Part shown: positions 33,101 through 45,900 of the stretch, in pieces
Layout of the letters: the number at the start of each line of letters is the position of its first letter
How positions within the stretch are numbered: position 1 is the first letter of the stretch
Assembly (NCBI RefSeq): GCF_003945595.2
Contig: NW_024104421.1
Span: forward strand, 5,394,001-5,458,000
DNA length: 64,000 bases
Direction of reading: 5' to 3'
Source of the DNA: Pipra filicauda
Taxonomy: Eukaryota; Chordata; Aves; Passeriformes; Pipridae
Program-made: the position numbers and the translations under genes
Notes under the pieces: generated by a model
The model's input: the letters and a program-made list of their open reading frames with translations, nothing else
What the model was told of the DNA's origin: nothing
The model's database searches: none

Positions 33101-36100
33101 GCAATAGTTCTATGTTCAATTGAGATCCCATTGGAATGGGAGTGATTTAAGGTGTGAGTGACTATAGAGCCATTGGACACTAGTGTATACATAGAATTGC
33201 AATGCAAGAGGAAATTGTCCCACTGTTTCAAACAAAAAACATGTGAATTGATTGTCTCACCCAACTCTAATGGCACTTAAGTGACTTTCAGTGTTTCTTT
33301 CTAGGTTCAGTTTCTTCAGTCTATTACTGGCCAGTAGCTCCTGAAAAAAAGGGAGATGATTCAGTGATTAAGGAAGATACTGAACAAGCTGACAGCCTCT
33401 TCCTCAGAAGTCATATAAGCAGCACTGTGCTCTTACCCATGACAAGCTTTGAAACAGTGAAAAATATTACCACAAAAATACGATGCAAGGAACAGCTAAA
33501 CATCAATTTCAAGTTGGTCAATGATCATGCTAAAGAATTCGAAGAATATTGTTCATTGTTTAATATATGTATCAGTGAAGATAGTAAAGATGTGCTTGTC
33601 AAACGGGTGAAAAATGCTTTTCACTGCTTTTTTTTTTTAATGGAATGTTCCCAACTCCAGCAAGGAAACCTGGAGGAAAATGTTCATCGACATGCATTGC
33701 AGCTTTGTTATTTTCTAGCAGCAAGATCTGGTAAGTTATGATAGGAGACTGTATAAAAAATAGTAGCCAAATATAAAGCATAGATTACTGTACATTTATT
33801 TTTTACTATTGCCAATGATTCATTCAGCTAGTGCAAACAAAGGTGGTATCAGAGAAATTGCATGTTTTCCTAACATAACTGGTAAAATATTTGTCATTTT
33901 TTTATTTGTTACATTATTTTATTTGTTACACTAATATTTAATGTTATTGTTTATGATGTTTGCTGCAATACCAAGCTTAAACATAAAGCAGAAGATGGCA
34001 CTACATATTATAGAAACCTAGAAAAACTATTTTGTCGCTTAATCCATTTTAGAGGGAGGAAACAATTCTGTTATCAGGATTTAATCTAGTTAATACCCTG
34101 CAATTACTAATCAAAGAGTAAGTGTACCATAAGTCAGATTTTAAATTTTTGTGTTCTGGAGTCTGACAATTTTTGTACTTGATACTGGTTATGCTTCATT
34201 ATGCTACTATATATGGATATCTGTCTGGAATTGCATAATGTGTATGCATGGAGGGGTTCTTTCAACATATAGGCAGTCATTTATGCCTTCCATTTTTATA
34301 TCATTAAAGTACTACACGTTAATATGTAAAATATGGTTTTAAGTATGAAAAAAGTATGTTTTTAATGACACGAAAATCTCTCTTTGCCAAAAGATGATCC
34401 AGACCGAGGTGTGGGGTGTACACTCTACAGTCAGGATGGATATTTTGTAAGTACTTTGAATTCTCTTTACACTTGTAAAATTTCTTTTCAGTGCTCCAAG
34501 GTGGGTTGTTTCTTTGACACAATGTAGGTATCTGCAGTGTAAGTGCTGCCTTCTGAGTTATTTGCCCTGACTCCCCTTTGTACTCAGTAGAGATCTAAAC
34601 TGTCATTCATCCCAATCCAGAGTCTGAATAGCCCAGGTAGACTTGATTTTCTCTCTTGAATATAAAGGGATTCAGGGCGACTAGTCAGGTATAAACATGT
34701 AAAGAAGTTAAGAGAGATGAACTTCCCTCACGAACATATTCTCCCATAATAAATAAAAATAGTAATAACAATATTTTAAATTTAACTTTAAAAAATAATC
34801 CGTGGGGGTCACTGAATAAGAGGATCCTAAGTTTCTTGCAACGGGAGAGACAAAGAGATGGTGGTGGAATTGATGGGGAACAATGACTTCACTGCATGCA
34901 AAAGCAAAATTAGTTCTTGACTGTGTTAAAAGAGGTAACATGGTAGGGTGGTAGGATGCTCGTGACCAGGTGTTAAAGCTGATTAAAAATCTGATCTAAG
35001 TTGCTATAAAACTTAGAAGTTATGTGTACCTAGAAATATTTAGGCAGCATATATTTAGGTTTCGAAGCTGTATTAGTAGAGGGTTAAAATGTTTGGAAGG
35101 GTTTGTTAACTTCTGATTATTTTATTTCATTTGTTTTTTTTGGCAGTTTGGAGCAGGTTATAATGGATACCCCATTGGCATATTATATGCAAACTTGCCC
35201 TCTGCAGGAAGAAAGAGCCAAAGAACTCCATATGTAAAACGGAGTGTTGTTCTCCACGCTGAAGCAAATGCCCTCCTCTACAGGTTGTTGTTACAAATCT
35301 CATAATAGAGTGACTTTGCAGGTATTCTTTATGACACTGAATGTGAATAGTGTGTAGAGTGAATAGGTCAGTAACTAATCCTGGGTTTTCTCTTTGACCT
35401 TTCCATCTGTACTTCACCTACTAATTCAGTTTCAAAGACTTCACATTTTACAGCTCTGAGCTTACAATCAGCATTTCAGTGTGTGCATTTCCTCTCTTCC
35501 AAGAAGGTGTGTTTTCACCTTGTATTCCTGCACTGCCAAAATAATCATCCAGTCTCGTTGTGACAAAGTTCTGAACAGTTTTTGAAAGACACAGTTTGCA
35601 GCATTCTGCCTGGCAGTCTTTTTGGTGGTCCTTAGGCTAACAAGAGTAGTGTCAAGTCAACGAGATCACTTGAGACTCTAGCTATCAGTACTTAGAGAAT
35701 CATTAGTCTGTAAAACCATATGGCTCATAACAATAGCACTTTAATGTACACAGAAGTGGAGGAAGCAACAAAGATCAAATGTTAGAAGGTAAAATCAAGA
35801 TGAAATAGAAAACTTGAAGGAGGAGATGGAGAATAATCTAATTAGAAATAATAGTCTTCAGTGAAAATAGTAAATTTCTTTTTAAAAATGTAAGCATCAC
35901 GTTTAGTTTTAGCTTTGCAGAAATGGAATTAATTGTGCAAATACATGTTTTTTTCAGATCAAAAACGAAAATAGAAGAGACTGATGTTCTTTACAGCACC
36001 AAACTTCCCTGTCTTGATTGTCAGAAACTTCTGAAGGATGTGAAAATCAGGACAATTCACTGTGTAGAGGAATCATCCAAAGTATGCATCTGTAATATTA

Positions 36101-39100
36101 TTATTTATTGTCATAATGTAATTATATGTTTGGGGGCAGGGGAGTCAGTTTACTTATAGCTGACATACAGACAAACACATCAGTTCTTGCTCTTGTATGT
36201 AGGAGAGGAGCTCTAGCAGAATATACATCCTTCCCATCTGATCAGCACTGGTGAGGCTGTGCTTGGAGTGCTGTGTCCAGTTCTGATTGCCCCAGTATGA
36301 GAAAGATATGGACATGGGAGAGCAAGTCCTGCTAAAGGCCATGAAGATGATTAAGTGATGGGAGTATTTCTCATATGAGAAGGGGCTGAGAGAGCTGAGA
36401 CTGGCCAGCCTGCAGAAGAGAAAGCTCTGGTGGGATCTTATGGATGTGCATAAATACCTGATGGGTAGGAGTAAAAAAGACAGAACCAGACCCTTCTCAG
36501 TAGTGCCCAGTGATGGGACAAGAGGCATTGGGCTCAATTTGAAATACAAAAAATTGCACTAAAATGGAAGAAAAAGCCTTTTTACTGGGAGGAAATGAGC
36601 ACTAGAACATGTTACCCAGAAAGGTTGTAGAACCCCTGTCCTTGGAGATATTCAAAACCTGAGTGGGCACGGCCACAAGAGATCTGCTCTAGTTCATCCT
36701 GCCTTGAGCAGGAGGTCTGGACTGGAGACGTCCAGAGATGGATCCCAACCTCAGTGATTCTGGATTGCCTGGTCTATTTGTTTGCTTTTAACTTTCTCTC
36801 TTTTTTTTTTTTTTTTCTTTTAGAAAGGTCAAAAGCAGATTCTTGAAGAATTAAAGAAAAACTTTGACTATCATGGGGTAGGTTTGCATCTTGAAGATTA
36901 GACTAAGGGTTGTTGAAATACTTTTCAATATTCATTTAATAAAAGCATGGACTATTTTGCTTTGATATGAGTCATCATTCTGGGGGGAGTTTTCATTTGT
37001 TTTTTTTTTCCCTGTTGTTTTTACAAAGCATTAAATGGAAAGCTTTTTAAAATACATTGAGCGTTCATGAGTGTTTGATCATATATAAGTATGAATTCAC
37101 CTGATTATTCATATCAGAGCTTTTCAGTCATAATTTTGAAAGTGATTGGAGTTTTGGGAGCCAGTCAATCCTGTAATAACAAAATAATTCAGCAGGTAGA
37201 AGGCATGTCAGATGTGGAAGCAGGTGACGTAGAAATATATTGCTTCACTTTTGAAGATCCATCAGATACATCTGATGGAAGTAAAGCAGTCTGACTTGGA
37301 AAAAGAGGGAACTGAGACACTCAAGAGTACTGACAAACTGAGTAAATGGTTGGAGGAGAGTAGGCTGTGTGATTGACTTTTGTCTTTCTCTGTAGGAAAA
37401 AGCTTTAGAACTGGAATAAAGAAGAATGACTTCAAGGACCCATCTTTATCCTGTGGTCCAAGAAATCTTCATGGTAGATTGATTAATAGCTGTTAGATAT
37501 AGTGGCAGATTTGAGCAGTCAAATTGTGGAAAGTACTAACTAAATGTTCACTTACGCTTTAAATAAATTTATTAGGAGTTTATTCATTTGTTTTTTTCAG
37601 TGGAAACAAACAAAGTGTGGAACTCAACCTAAATCAGGTATGGTTAAGATTAATTTCCTCATCCTTTTGTACTCTTCCATTTGTCTTCTCTTGGTATTAC
37701 TCAATATTTAAGTTTAGAAGCATGGTGTGTTACTATCTATTTTTCTTTAAAGCCCCTTTTGCAGCATGTAATAAATAAAAAAAAATTCTGGTCCTAAATT
37801 GGATATAATTACTGTAACTTGAACAGAGTTACCCTTAAGTTAGTTCTCTTCATTCCAGCCTTCCTTTGATACTATTATAAATATCTGTACCCTGCAGATA
37901 CCACTTCTGCCACAATAGTTCTCAATATGCAGAAGGCAGAATTACACAGAAATTCTGTCCTTGAGGTCTGTACACGGCCAGATCCCATAACTGGTTACAG
38001 TTGTAAAGACAGAGGAATGATATAGCAACTTCCTGGGTTTTCTGCTGTATCTCTTAGTCAGTAAGTTTTAGATTTCCCCCAAATGGCTAATCAGCATCCT
38101 TCAGGATAGTTTTCTTATTTCAAGCCTTTTCTTTGGATTTCTTCTGGCCTTAAATGGATGAACTTTGGAGGTACTGGGTTGAGTCTTTTGTACTCCTTGC
38201 TTGGTTTAAGCAAAATCAGTACTGAACTAAAATTTTGAAATCTTAATGATTTATAAGCTGAAGCACCATTGCTCTTGCTGAGGGGGAATATGGATTTGAA
38301 ATCAAATCAAGAATTGGAACAAAACTGGAATTAGAAGATAGAAACTCCAAAAAAGTTGCTGAGTAGATCTCCATGGAGTGTGAAGATAAAATGGATAAGT
38401 GACTTGGGGAAGACTATATAACTGAAGAGGAGTAAGGGGAGGAGAAAATCAAGGAGAATAGTGCATATTTGCAGTACATAATTGCCATAGAATGAAATCA
38501 AGCTCATGGGAAGAGTGAGAACCAGGATAATGAAGTTCACATAAAGCGGATGACAGGATTATGGCAGAAATGAACAAGCAGAGACTCGGTATCAAAGACA
38601 GAAGAGTCAGTCCTGAGTGTGAAAGCAAAGGGAGAGAGGGGACAGTGTAGGTATTGGCCTTTCTGTATTTGAGGAAAGCATTATGGATTTGTTCAAACTT
38701 CATGGAAATTCAGAAAAATCAAACTTTCAACAGAAAACTCAACACAAAAGCCCAACCCAATCCCGTTGTCACCACCACCAGCTGTTGGGGAGCCATATTT
38801 ATTTCTACGTGACATTCAGTTATCTGTTTTATATCTGTGAAATTTCCATTCATTTTATTATAGTTTCTTTCTGAATAAAGTGTCAGAGGCTGGACTATGA
38901 TGTCCTGACTATCAAATATTGTCCTAAACTAATTGTGGCTTCTGAGATGCCCAACTCACAGTGGATAATCTGTTAGTGTTGATAACGACAGGAGGAGGGC
39001 TGATACACTGCTGTACTTCATGTCACCTGTTTATATCTGTTATTTCTAATCTAACCTTTTTCTTTTCTGTCTTCCAGTGCCCAGTGACTCAGAAGAGAAT

Positions 39101-39142
39101 GGAGGAACAGAAGGAATGAATGATGAAGGCAAAGTGCAATAA
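30128..39142 (+). CDS. CDADC1-like deaminase gene A (5' exon unresolved)
   Basis: Relative of CDADC1, a vertebrate protein with two cytidine-deaminase-fold domains that acts as a dCTP deaminase. Exons: 30128-30225 (or start 30116), 32672-32858, 33305-33730, 34394-34446, 35147-35283, 35958-36081, 36824-36877, 37601-37637, 39078-39142. Every phase joins and TAA is at 39140-39142, giving about 393 residues without the first exon. Order: short helix (KKDLYMFL); N-terminal deaminase fold with HAV (32753-32761) and PCTAC (32825-32839), so zinc ligands are kept but the catalytic Glu is lost; a long linker after YYWP; C-terminal domain with GYNGYP, HAE (35255-35263) and PCLDC (36007-36021), a complete catalytic set. 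AATAAA follows at 39196. A possible ATG exon is 28991-29054 (MTHRREGR..., phase 1, donor GTGAAG), unproven. Substrate is inferred from the family only. Confidence 0.88.
36225..36775 (+). mobile_element. CR1 LINE 3' fragment in an intron of CDADC1-like gene A
   Basis: Plus-strand CR1 sequence from the end of ORF2 (ttggagtgctgtgtccagtt, gaaggggctgagagagctga) to the 3' UTR and tail (gatggatcccaacctcagtg). It lies between the exons 35958-36081 and 36824-36877. Stops and deletions show that it is inactive. Confidence 0.9.
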
Positions 39143-39701
39143 ATTTAGTAAATGTTTAGCTAATAATCACAGTTTCATTTCATTAAACAGGGTTGAATAA
39201 ATATAATTGTCCTGAAAGCAATGAGCTGGATATTACACAGCACAGACATCCGATGCATGAACTTCTGACATATCTCTCTGGCAGCATGTTTGTCTTAATT
39301 TTAAATTTACTTTAAGTGAAAGTAATTATATCCTTTTTTTTTTCTTCAGTCTTACCTGATGTTATTGAAATCTTAGCAAAAAATATGACCTAAATGGGGA
39401 AGATTTTGTACTATAATAGTTGACATATAGCAATTTTGAAGAAGAATATGACATAGAGTAATAACATTGGCTGTTTCAGATGTTGGATAATCACATGCTG
39501 CTTCTTCCCTCTTGAAATCAATAGAAATCATTCCCTATGCCAGCAGAAAAGAGTAGATAGCATAAAGAAACCCCAAACAAACAAACAAACCCAGAAAAAA
39601 AAAAGAGATCCAGGATACCTCTGCATTCTGTCAAGCCAAAGCTGCTGGGATGATCATTAGGATTCTCCTCAGAGAACTGGCAGGCCTAAGTGCATGTGCT
39701 G

Positions 39702-39735
39702 ATGAGTGAAGTGCAAAGACAAGACTCTTTACAGG
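39702..39735 (+). CDS. Candidate first coding exon of CDADC1-like gene B
   Basis: ATG at 39702 reads MSEVQRQDSLQ and meets a G|GTAACT donor in phase 1, which is the phase required by the exon at 39949. It would give gene B its own short N-terminus. The alternative is splicing from the gene A exon ending at 37637, which has the same phase. Support is phase and position only. Confidence 0.3.
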
Positions 39736-39948
39736 GTAACTGGCACATTGAGCTTTGATACATTATTAAGAAACAGTTCTGTAGTTCAGCATGCGTAGAA
39801 GTTGGAGCTGCTTTCCCAAACCTTTCACCTTGGACTGGAGAGCTAGAAAATCATGCTTTCTGTCTTTTACCAGTAACTGTTTACTAATTTTGTGACATTA
39901 CCTACTTTTTCTCCAAGATTAGATTTTCTGTCCATTATTTCTTTCTAG

Positions 39949-42900
39949 GTCCTCTGGCTCCTTACCTGAAGAAAGAAGACTTGTGCATGTTTTTAGCTCT
40001 ACATATGGAAAATTCACCAAGTGAATCGCAGAAACCCGTGAGTTATGTGATCTCAACCATATTTATTGGTACTAAGGCTAAAAAAGCCATACTGTCAAAT
40101 AGGATCTTGATTTTAAAATTACTGACTTGGCATTGCAGGCAAAATCATCTAAACTTGAGGAATTTTTACTCAATTCAGTTTATTTCCAATAAATGCAAAT
40201 TTCTGTTTACTGAATTCGGTATTAAGGGGGAAAAAGAATGTAAGGAGTTAAACACCAAAGTAAACACCTTTCTTCCATTTTTTTTGAGGTTTACCTTAAC
40301 CCAGACACCTACCTTCCCACCTTCCTAGTCTCAATTTCCATTCTTTTCACTGTAGGCTACTCTCAATTGGTCCCAAGACCTTCAGTGAGGTGATGAGTGG
40401 TGCAGGAAGTTGCAGCTGTGTGTGATGCTTCGTCTGCAACTCCTCTGTACTTTTTTTACAGTCTTCCTCTGCTCTTTTACTGGCCCTGACCTCTCATGGG
40501 TTATCTGCTGGCTGTGGTCCCTCAGGAGTGTCTCTGACCCAGTATGAGTCACTTGTGTACCACAGTCCTGTAGTTAGGATTGTATGCTTGGACTCTAATA
40601 ATTTTTGGCGTACAAAGCTGTTCAAGGTTGTGAAGCTACACAGATGTCTGGTGCTTCCTACTGTGAGTTCTTCTGAATAGTGTTGGCATTTTTTTTTGAA
40701 ACTGTGTCTTGTCACTCCTTTCTCCGGTTTTGGTAGTATGCTGTTGAGCAGGTATTGGGATATTCATCTCATTACTTTTTTCATGATTTTATGGACTTAC
40801 AGGTTTTCCAGAGGTCTATCTGCCTCTTATGCCTTTCTGATTTCAGTGAAAGCATTTGTACTGTTGATATTGAATTCTACAGCTGAGTTATGTGCTGTAG
40901 ACACACTAGAACTGACTAAAAATCCACATGAACCAGCACACTTCTAAACTGCTTGATCCCTACCCTTTGGCAACAAATGCCATTCTTTTTCTATGAGATC
41001 CTTTGATTGCTGTTACTTTACATGCACATAACTGGATGGACTCTGATTTACACACTCGTTTCTTTGTGTATGTGCATGCAGCCTTACACAACTGGAATTG
41101 TCGTCTGTGAAGCAAGCAAGCCAAAAAGGATTATTGCCCTGGGCTGCTCAACAAAGGAACTCCATGCTGTGCCAAAAGTGCTGTTAAGGTTTCCTAATGC
41201 ACTGAAAGGCTGTGAGGTTTACATGTCCAGGATGCCTTGTAATAACTGTGCAACGTTGTTGGTTCAAGGTCAGTATCAGAACTGAAATATCTCCTAGACT
41301 AAGGGTGCACATGTGGCACATTCACAGGCTGGGAAACTAGTCAGGCCAGTCATTTCTCATCCTCTAGGTTTTCTTCCGTTTTGATCTCTGCATTTTTCTT
41401 CAGTTGATTCTATGTGATTCATTCAGATCCCTGTGAGAAGCTGATGTAGCTAAGTAGCTTAACAGTAGATACCTGTGATTGTTAGAGAATATTAAGATGT
41501 GATTCATAATGTCGTTGTACAAATTGTTGGTATTTACTAACACATGGATCATGAAGGGTGCAAGTTATTGAATTTGGAAAGGAGCCACCAGTGCTTGTAG
41601 AGATGCCTGTGAAGTGAGAAAAAAAAATTGAAGGAGTGGTCTCAGGGAACCTGGAAATCCTGAAAAAATAATGCATAGATAATCAAAACAACAACAAAAA
41701 AGAAAATAGCCATTTTTATCTGAGAATTTATCAGATGAGAAATATACCTCAGGTACTAGTATTTAGGATAGTGAGGGAAATAGGTAGATTTTTTTGCAGA
41801 CAAGTTAAGCTTTGGTACTTCACAAATGACAACACACTACCTGTATATTGAATTTTCTGGGGGTTTTAAATGCCTAATTGATATACATATTTTTCCTCTA
41901 CAATAACTTCAGTAACTTTCTACTACCTTTTAAAAACAATCTCCTTGTTTTGGAAATTTTAACTACTTGTTAAATATAAGTAGAGACAAAAGTTTAATCA
42001 TCTGGGGAAAAAAAAAGTCATGAATTCTATATAAAGTTTCCCTTTTGACTATGAAAAAAATGTGGTAATAAAAAAAATTAAATATTATTTTACTAATGTG
42101 ATGAAAAGCTGCAGCTTAAGTATATTCCATATCACTTTATTAATGAAAAATTTATTTATCACTTTATATTTATTAATGAAAAAATTACCAACGATATATT
42201 TTATATTAAATATTAATCTTGCATATATATTTCCTTTATTCAGCACAAGTCTCACAGGTGAATTACTGGCCAAATTTTGAAAGTGAAATGACAAAAAGGG
42301 AGTCATTGAATGATTCAGTAAAACATGCTCAAACCATCTTTACAGAAAGCTATGTTGTTGCAGCACCAAATGTGCCAAAAATAGACAGTCAAAAAGAGAT
42401 GCAAATACTTAATTCAAACAAAGGAATGTTTTCTGATGATCGTCTAAGCCCAGTTACATCTGTATTTGATGTTACAACAATGGATATTGATGGAAATATT
42501 TTAAAGTACTTGAACTTGGAACACTTGAAAAAATGCCAACAGAAAAAAGACCAACTGGAAGAATATGAAAAAAATCTTACTACAGCAAAGAACTGTTTTC
42601 AAGCTCTGGCAAGGTGCAAAGATGAAAAGATAATCTTAAAATTAAAAGAGAAGAAATACATTGAAATGAATAATCCCAAATACACCCATGCCATACAGCT
42701 CTGCGATTTATTGGCATCCAGAAGTGGTAAGTATATCAATATTGCTAAATTTAGCTGAGTAATTCACTCAGTGCAGAAAAATCCTACATAATTGTTAGTC
42801 ATAGTCCTGGAAATGTAATATATGGAAAAAACCCTTTGATTGATTACATTGCATTCTGTTAGGTAATTCATGAAACTGCATATCTAGCCAACTTTAGTAT

Positions 42901-45900
42901 CCCTCTTTCTATAATGCAAGCCAAACTGGAAGAAGAGGAGGAGTGTGCTTCTCCTGTCTTCCTCACCAGGTGGGGATTTTTAACTCCTTAGGCTGATTGC
43001 AAGAGACTCTCGTTGGGTCCAGTTTCTCCATGGTACCAAATGGCAGGCCATCAATTCCAGTGTAGTTTTTGGCAAGCTTTCCTGTTTTTACACTATAGGT
43101 TTGCAAAAGCAAAGAAACACTGCTGTGACAGGTAAAAAGAAAAAACTGGACATAATTATCTGTTTCCTTCTCGCACTGCCCATTAGGCTGGCTGGTTGTG
43201 GTTGGTTTCATCAAAACAAAGCTGGTTTCTGTTCGGTCCCACCGAAAAGTGCAAAGTGAGAATATGGTCCACTCAGCAGCATAGCAGATGGTTTCCAGTT
43301 TATCCCAAATCCCTTCTGCTGTTTCCCAGTGCTTCTCCTCCTGTTAGCAAAATGTACTTTGCTGCTTTATGGAAGAGAAAGTATTGCAGATTTTGACTGA
43401 ATTTAATCATTGTAGCAGTTGCTCTTTGCTCATAGATAAAGAAGTGGAGTTTTATGGCACCAGCCAGAGCTCAGGCAGTCCCTGTCGAGATCATGACTGC
43501 AGCAGCTCCCCTGGCTTAGTACTTTCAAGCTTTCCCTTCCCATTCCCACAGAAGACAATTATGGGGGGTTGTTTCCTCTTGCAGAGGGGGAAGAGGCTTT
43601 TCAGACAGAGAAAATAGTTTTTAAAATCTTTCTGAGCTGCAACGATAGAAAACATGCTGGTCCCAGCAGTGGGGAAGGTCTGAGATTTTGGCATTTCTAC
43701 ACAAGAGGACTAGATCAGGCAACTGAGATGGACTACAGGAGACAGAGACCAACAAGGACTGGAGGCAAGTGCATTGATTAGCCTAATGTTTGATTAGCCT
43801 TCTTGTCAGCACTTTACCTTGTTCAATATTTTCTGGAGGTAGTCAAGCAAGGAGCAGCAACTTTTATCCCAATAGGACCAACAGGCATGAGTAAGAATGT
43901 TATATCTTTTGACCAGCAGGTTTGTTGTAATATCATAGTGTTGTATGAATTTGTGACTCTGATTGTCTGACTTTTTATCCTCAGACAATAACAATGGAGT
44001 GGGGACAGTGATTTACAAAGAAGACAACATTGTAAGTAAAAATTTATGTGGTATTGAAAATTGCACTCAGAAAACTTTCTAATCATGATCTGTTGTCACC
44101 TGAAAGTAATGCATGTAAGACTGCTATGTAATAAATTATCAGCAACAGAAATGTTTAGAAAAGCACACTTCTGCTATAAGAAATGCACTCTAAGTTTACT
44201 AGGTTTGTGTTTATGCAGCTAAATGAGGAAGTTAACTTGCAGCGTATGGACTTTCTTAAAAAATATTAGTGAAGTTGCAATAACATAAACCAACCTTTTA
44301 TGGGGAAGAAAAAGAGTTTATACTCCCTAACTCTATCCCAGAACATTAAGATGATGGATTATTTAATATACTGTCAGCAGTTAGAAGAGGTTAAGTCCCA
44401 TATTTGCTGAACTTTTATAAGCTGATGTCCTGATGACTGTTACTACTATCGTATTGAAATTCCGCGCTTATATTTTATATGTTTCCAAATGGACACAGCT
44501 AAAAAAATGTAGCTAACAGTTTCCAAATCTTTTTAGTGACGTTGGGTTTAGCAGCCTCTGTTGTTTTGATTTTCTTCTTCCTAATCAACTACTGTGATGT
44601 TTGTTTATAATCATTGTATTACATGTTAATTGGAAAATGTGTTTCTGGAAACATAAATTATCATTTTGGGGGAAAATATTCATGATTTTCTGAAACTTCA
44701 CATATCATACAAATATATGATTAGGATCCACAATCAGTCATCTTGAAATGGAAACCTGCATAAATACTACCAAACAGTATCACATGAGGCTTCTTGTCGA
44801 AGTTATTAACAGGTTTCAGGAGTTGGATTAGGCTGTAAATAGCTAAAGGTCCCAGAACAACATTAACTTTTATTTCTTTGTATGTTGATTCTTTCCAGGT
44901 TGCCTTGGGCTACAGTGGATATCCAAAAGGGGCAATGAATAGTTTATTTTACAAGAAGGCAGATGTTGATTTTGACAAGCATGCAGTTGTATGCGCAGAA
45001 GCTAATTCAATTATTATGAGGTAGGAACTAATTACATATTCTTAAGAAGTTAGACAAAAAAAAAAGTCTTGGTGTTGAGTGCTTCATTAAAGAAGAATTA
45101 TCTCTCTGACTAATCTACCATGGGAATTTCCAAAGCATAGAAAGGAGAAGTAATATTACATAGCATGGAAAATAATTTAGTCTTATAAGGCATTGAGTAC
45201 AGTACCTAGACCTTCTACAGAGGTCTAGGTCTCTGTGATCTTATATTCTAAAATCCACCATTTCCTAAGGTGGCAAACTCATGGTATATGCTGCAAATGT
45301 TTACTTTGTGTGGACTGGTGATCCCTTACTTCCTTTAGCCAGGGATGGAAGAAAAAAAGAAGAGAAGAACCCACTCTAGATACCAAGAAAACTAATTCCT
45401 CCTGCAAGCACACCTTGTTTGTAATTGTGACAATATTTTATTTTATTTTATTTTTTTTTCTTTTCAGTTCTGAGAGAGATCTGTCTAATGCTGAACTCAT
45501 CACTACACGTGAGCCCTGCGATGAGTGTCTGAAACTGATCTGGGCAAAGAAAATAGCAAGAGTTATTTGGCCTCTGCGAAATGGAAATGTAGGTGGTGTT
45601 AGAGAAGGTTAAAAGCTGTGTGTCATCATCCAAGGCTCGCTGTTCCTTTGTCACCTCCCTGAGGACATCTTCCTAAAAACCTTGCACTTTCCCTTTTCTG
45701 GGCTGGAATTGCACACTCTTCACCCTTTCAGGCTGGACCCTCTTCTGCATTGCCAGCTTCCAGCTAGTTAGTCCCAGTGGAGGTAGGCTGAGCGCCAAGG
45801 GAAGGGTACTTCTCACAGGGGTAGAGATGGTAGAGATGGTTGCTCCCACTTGGAAGGGGAAGGGGACAGGAGTGAGAGGTCATCCTCACAAACTATCCTT

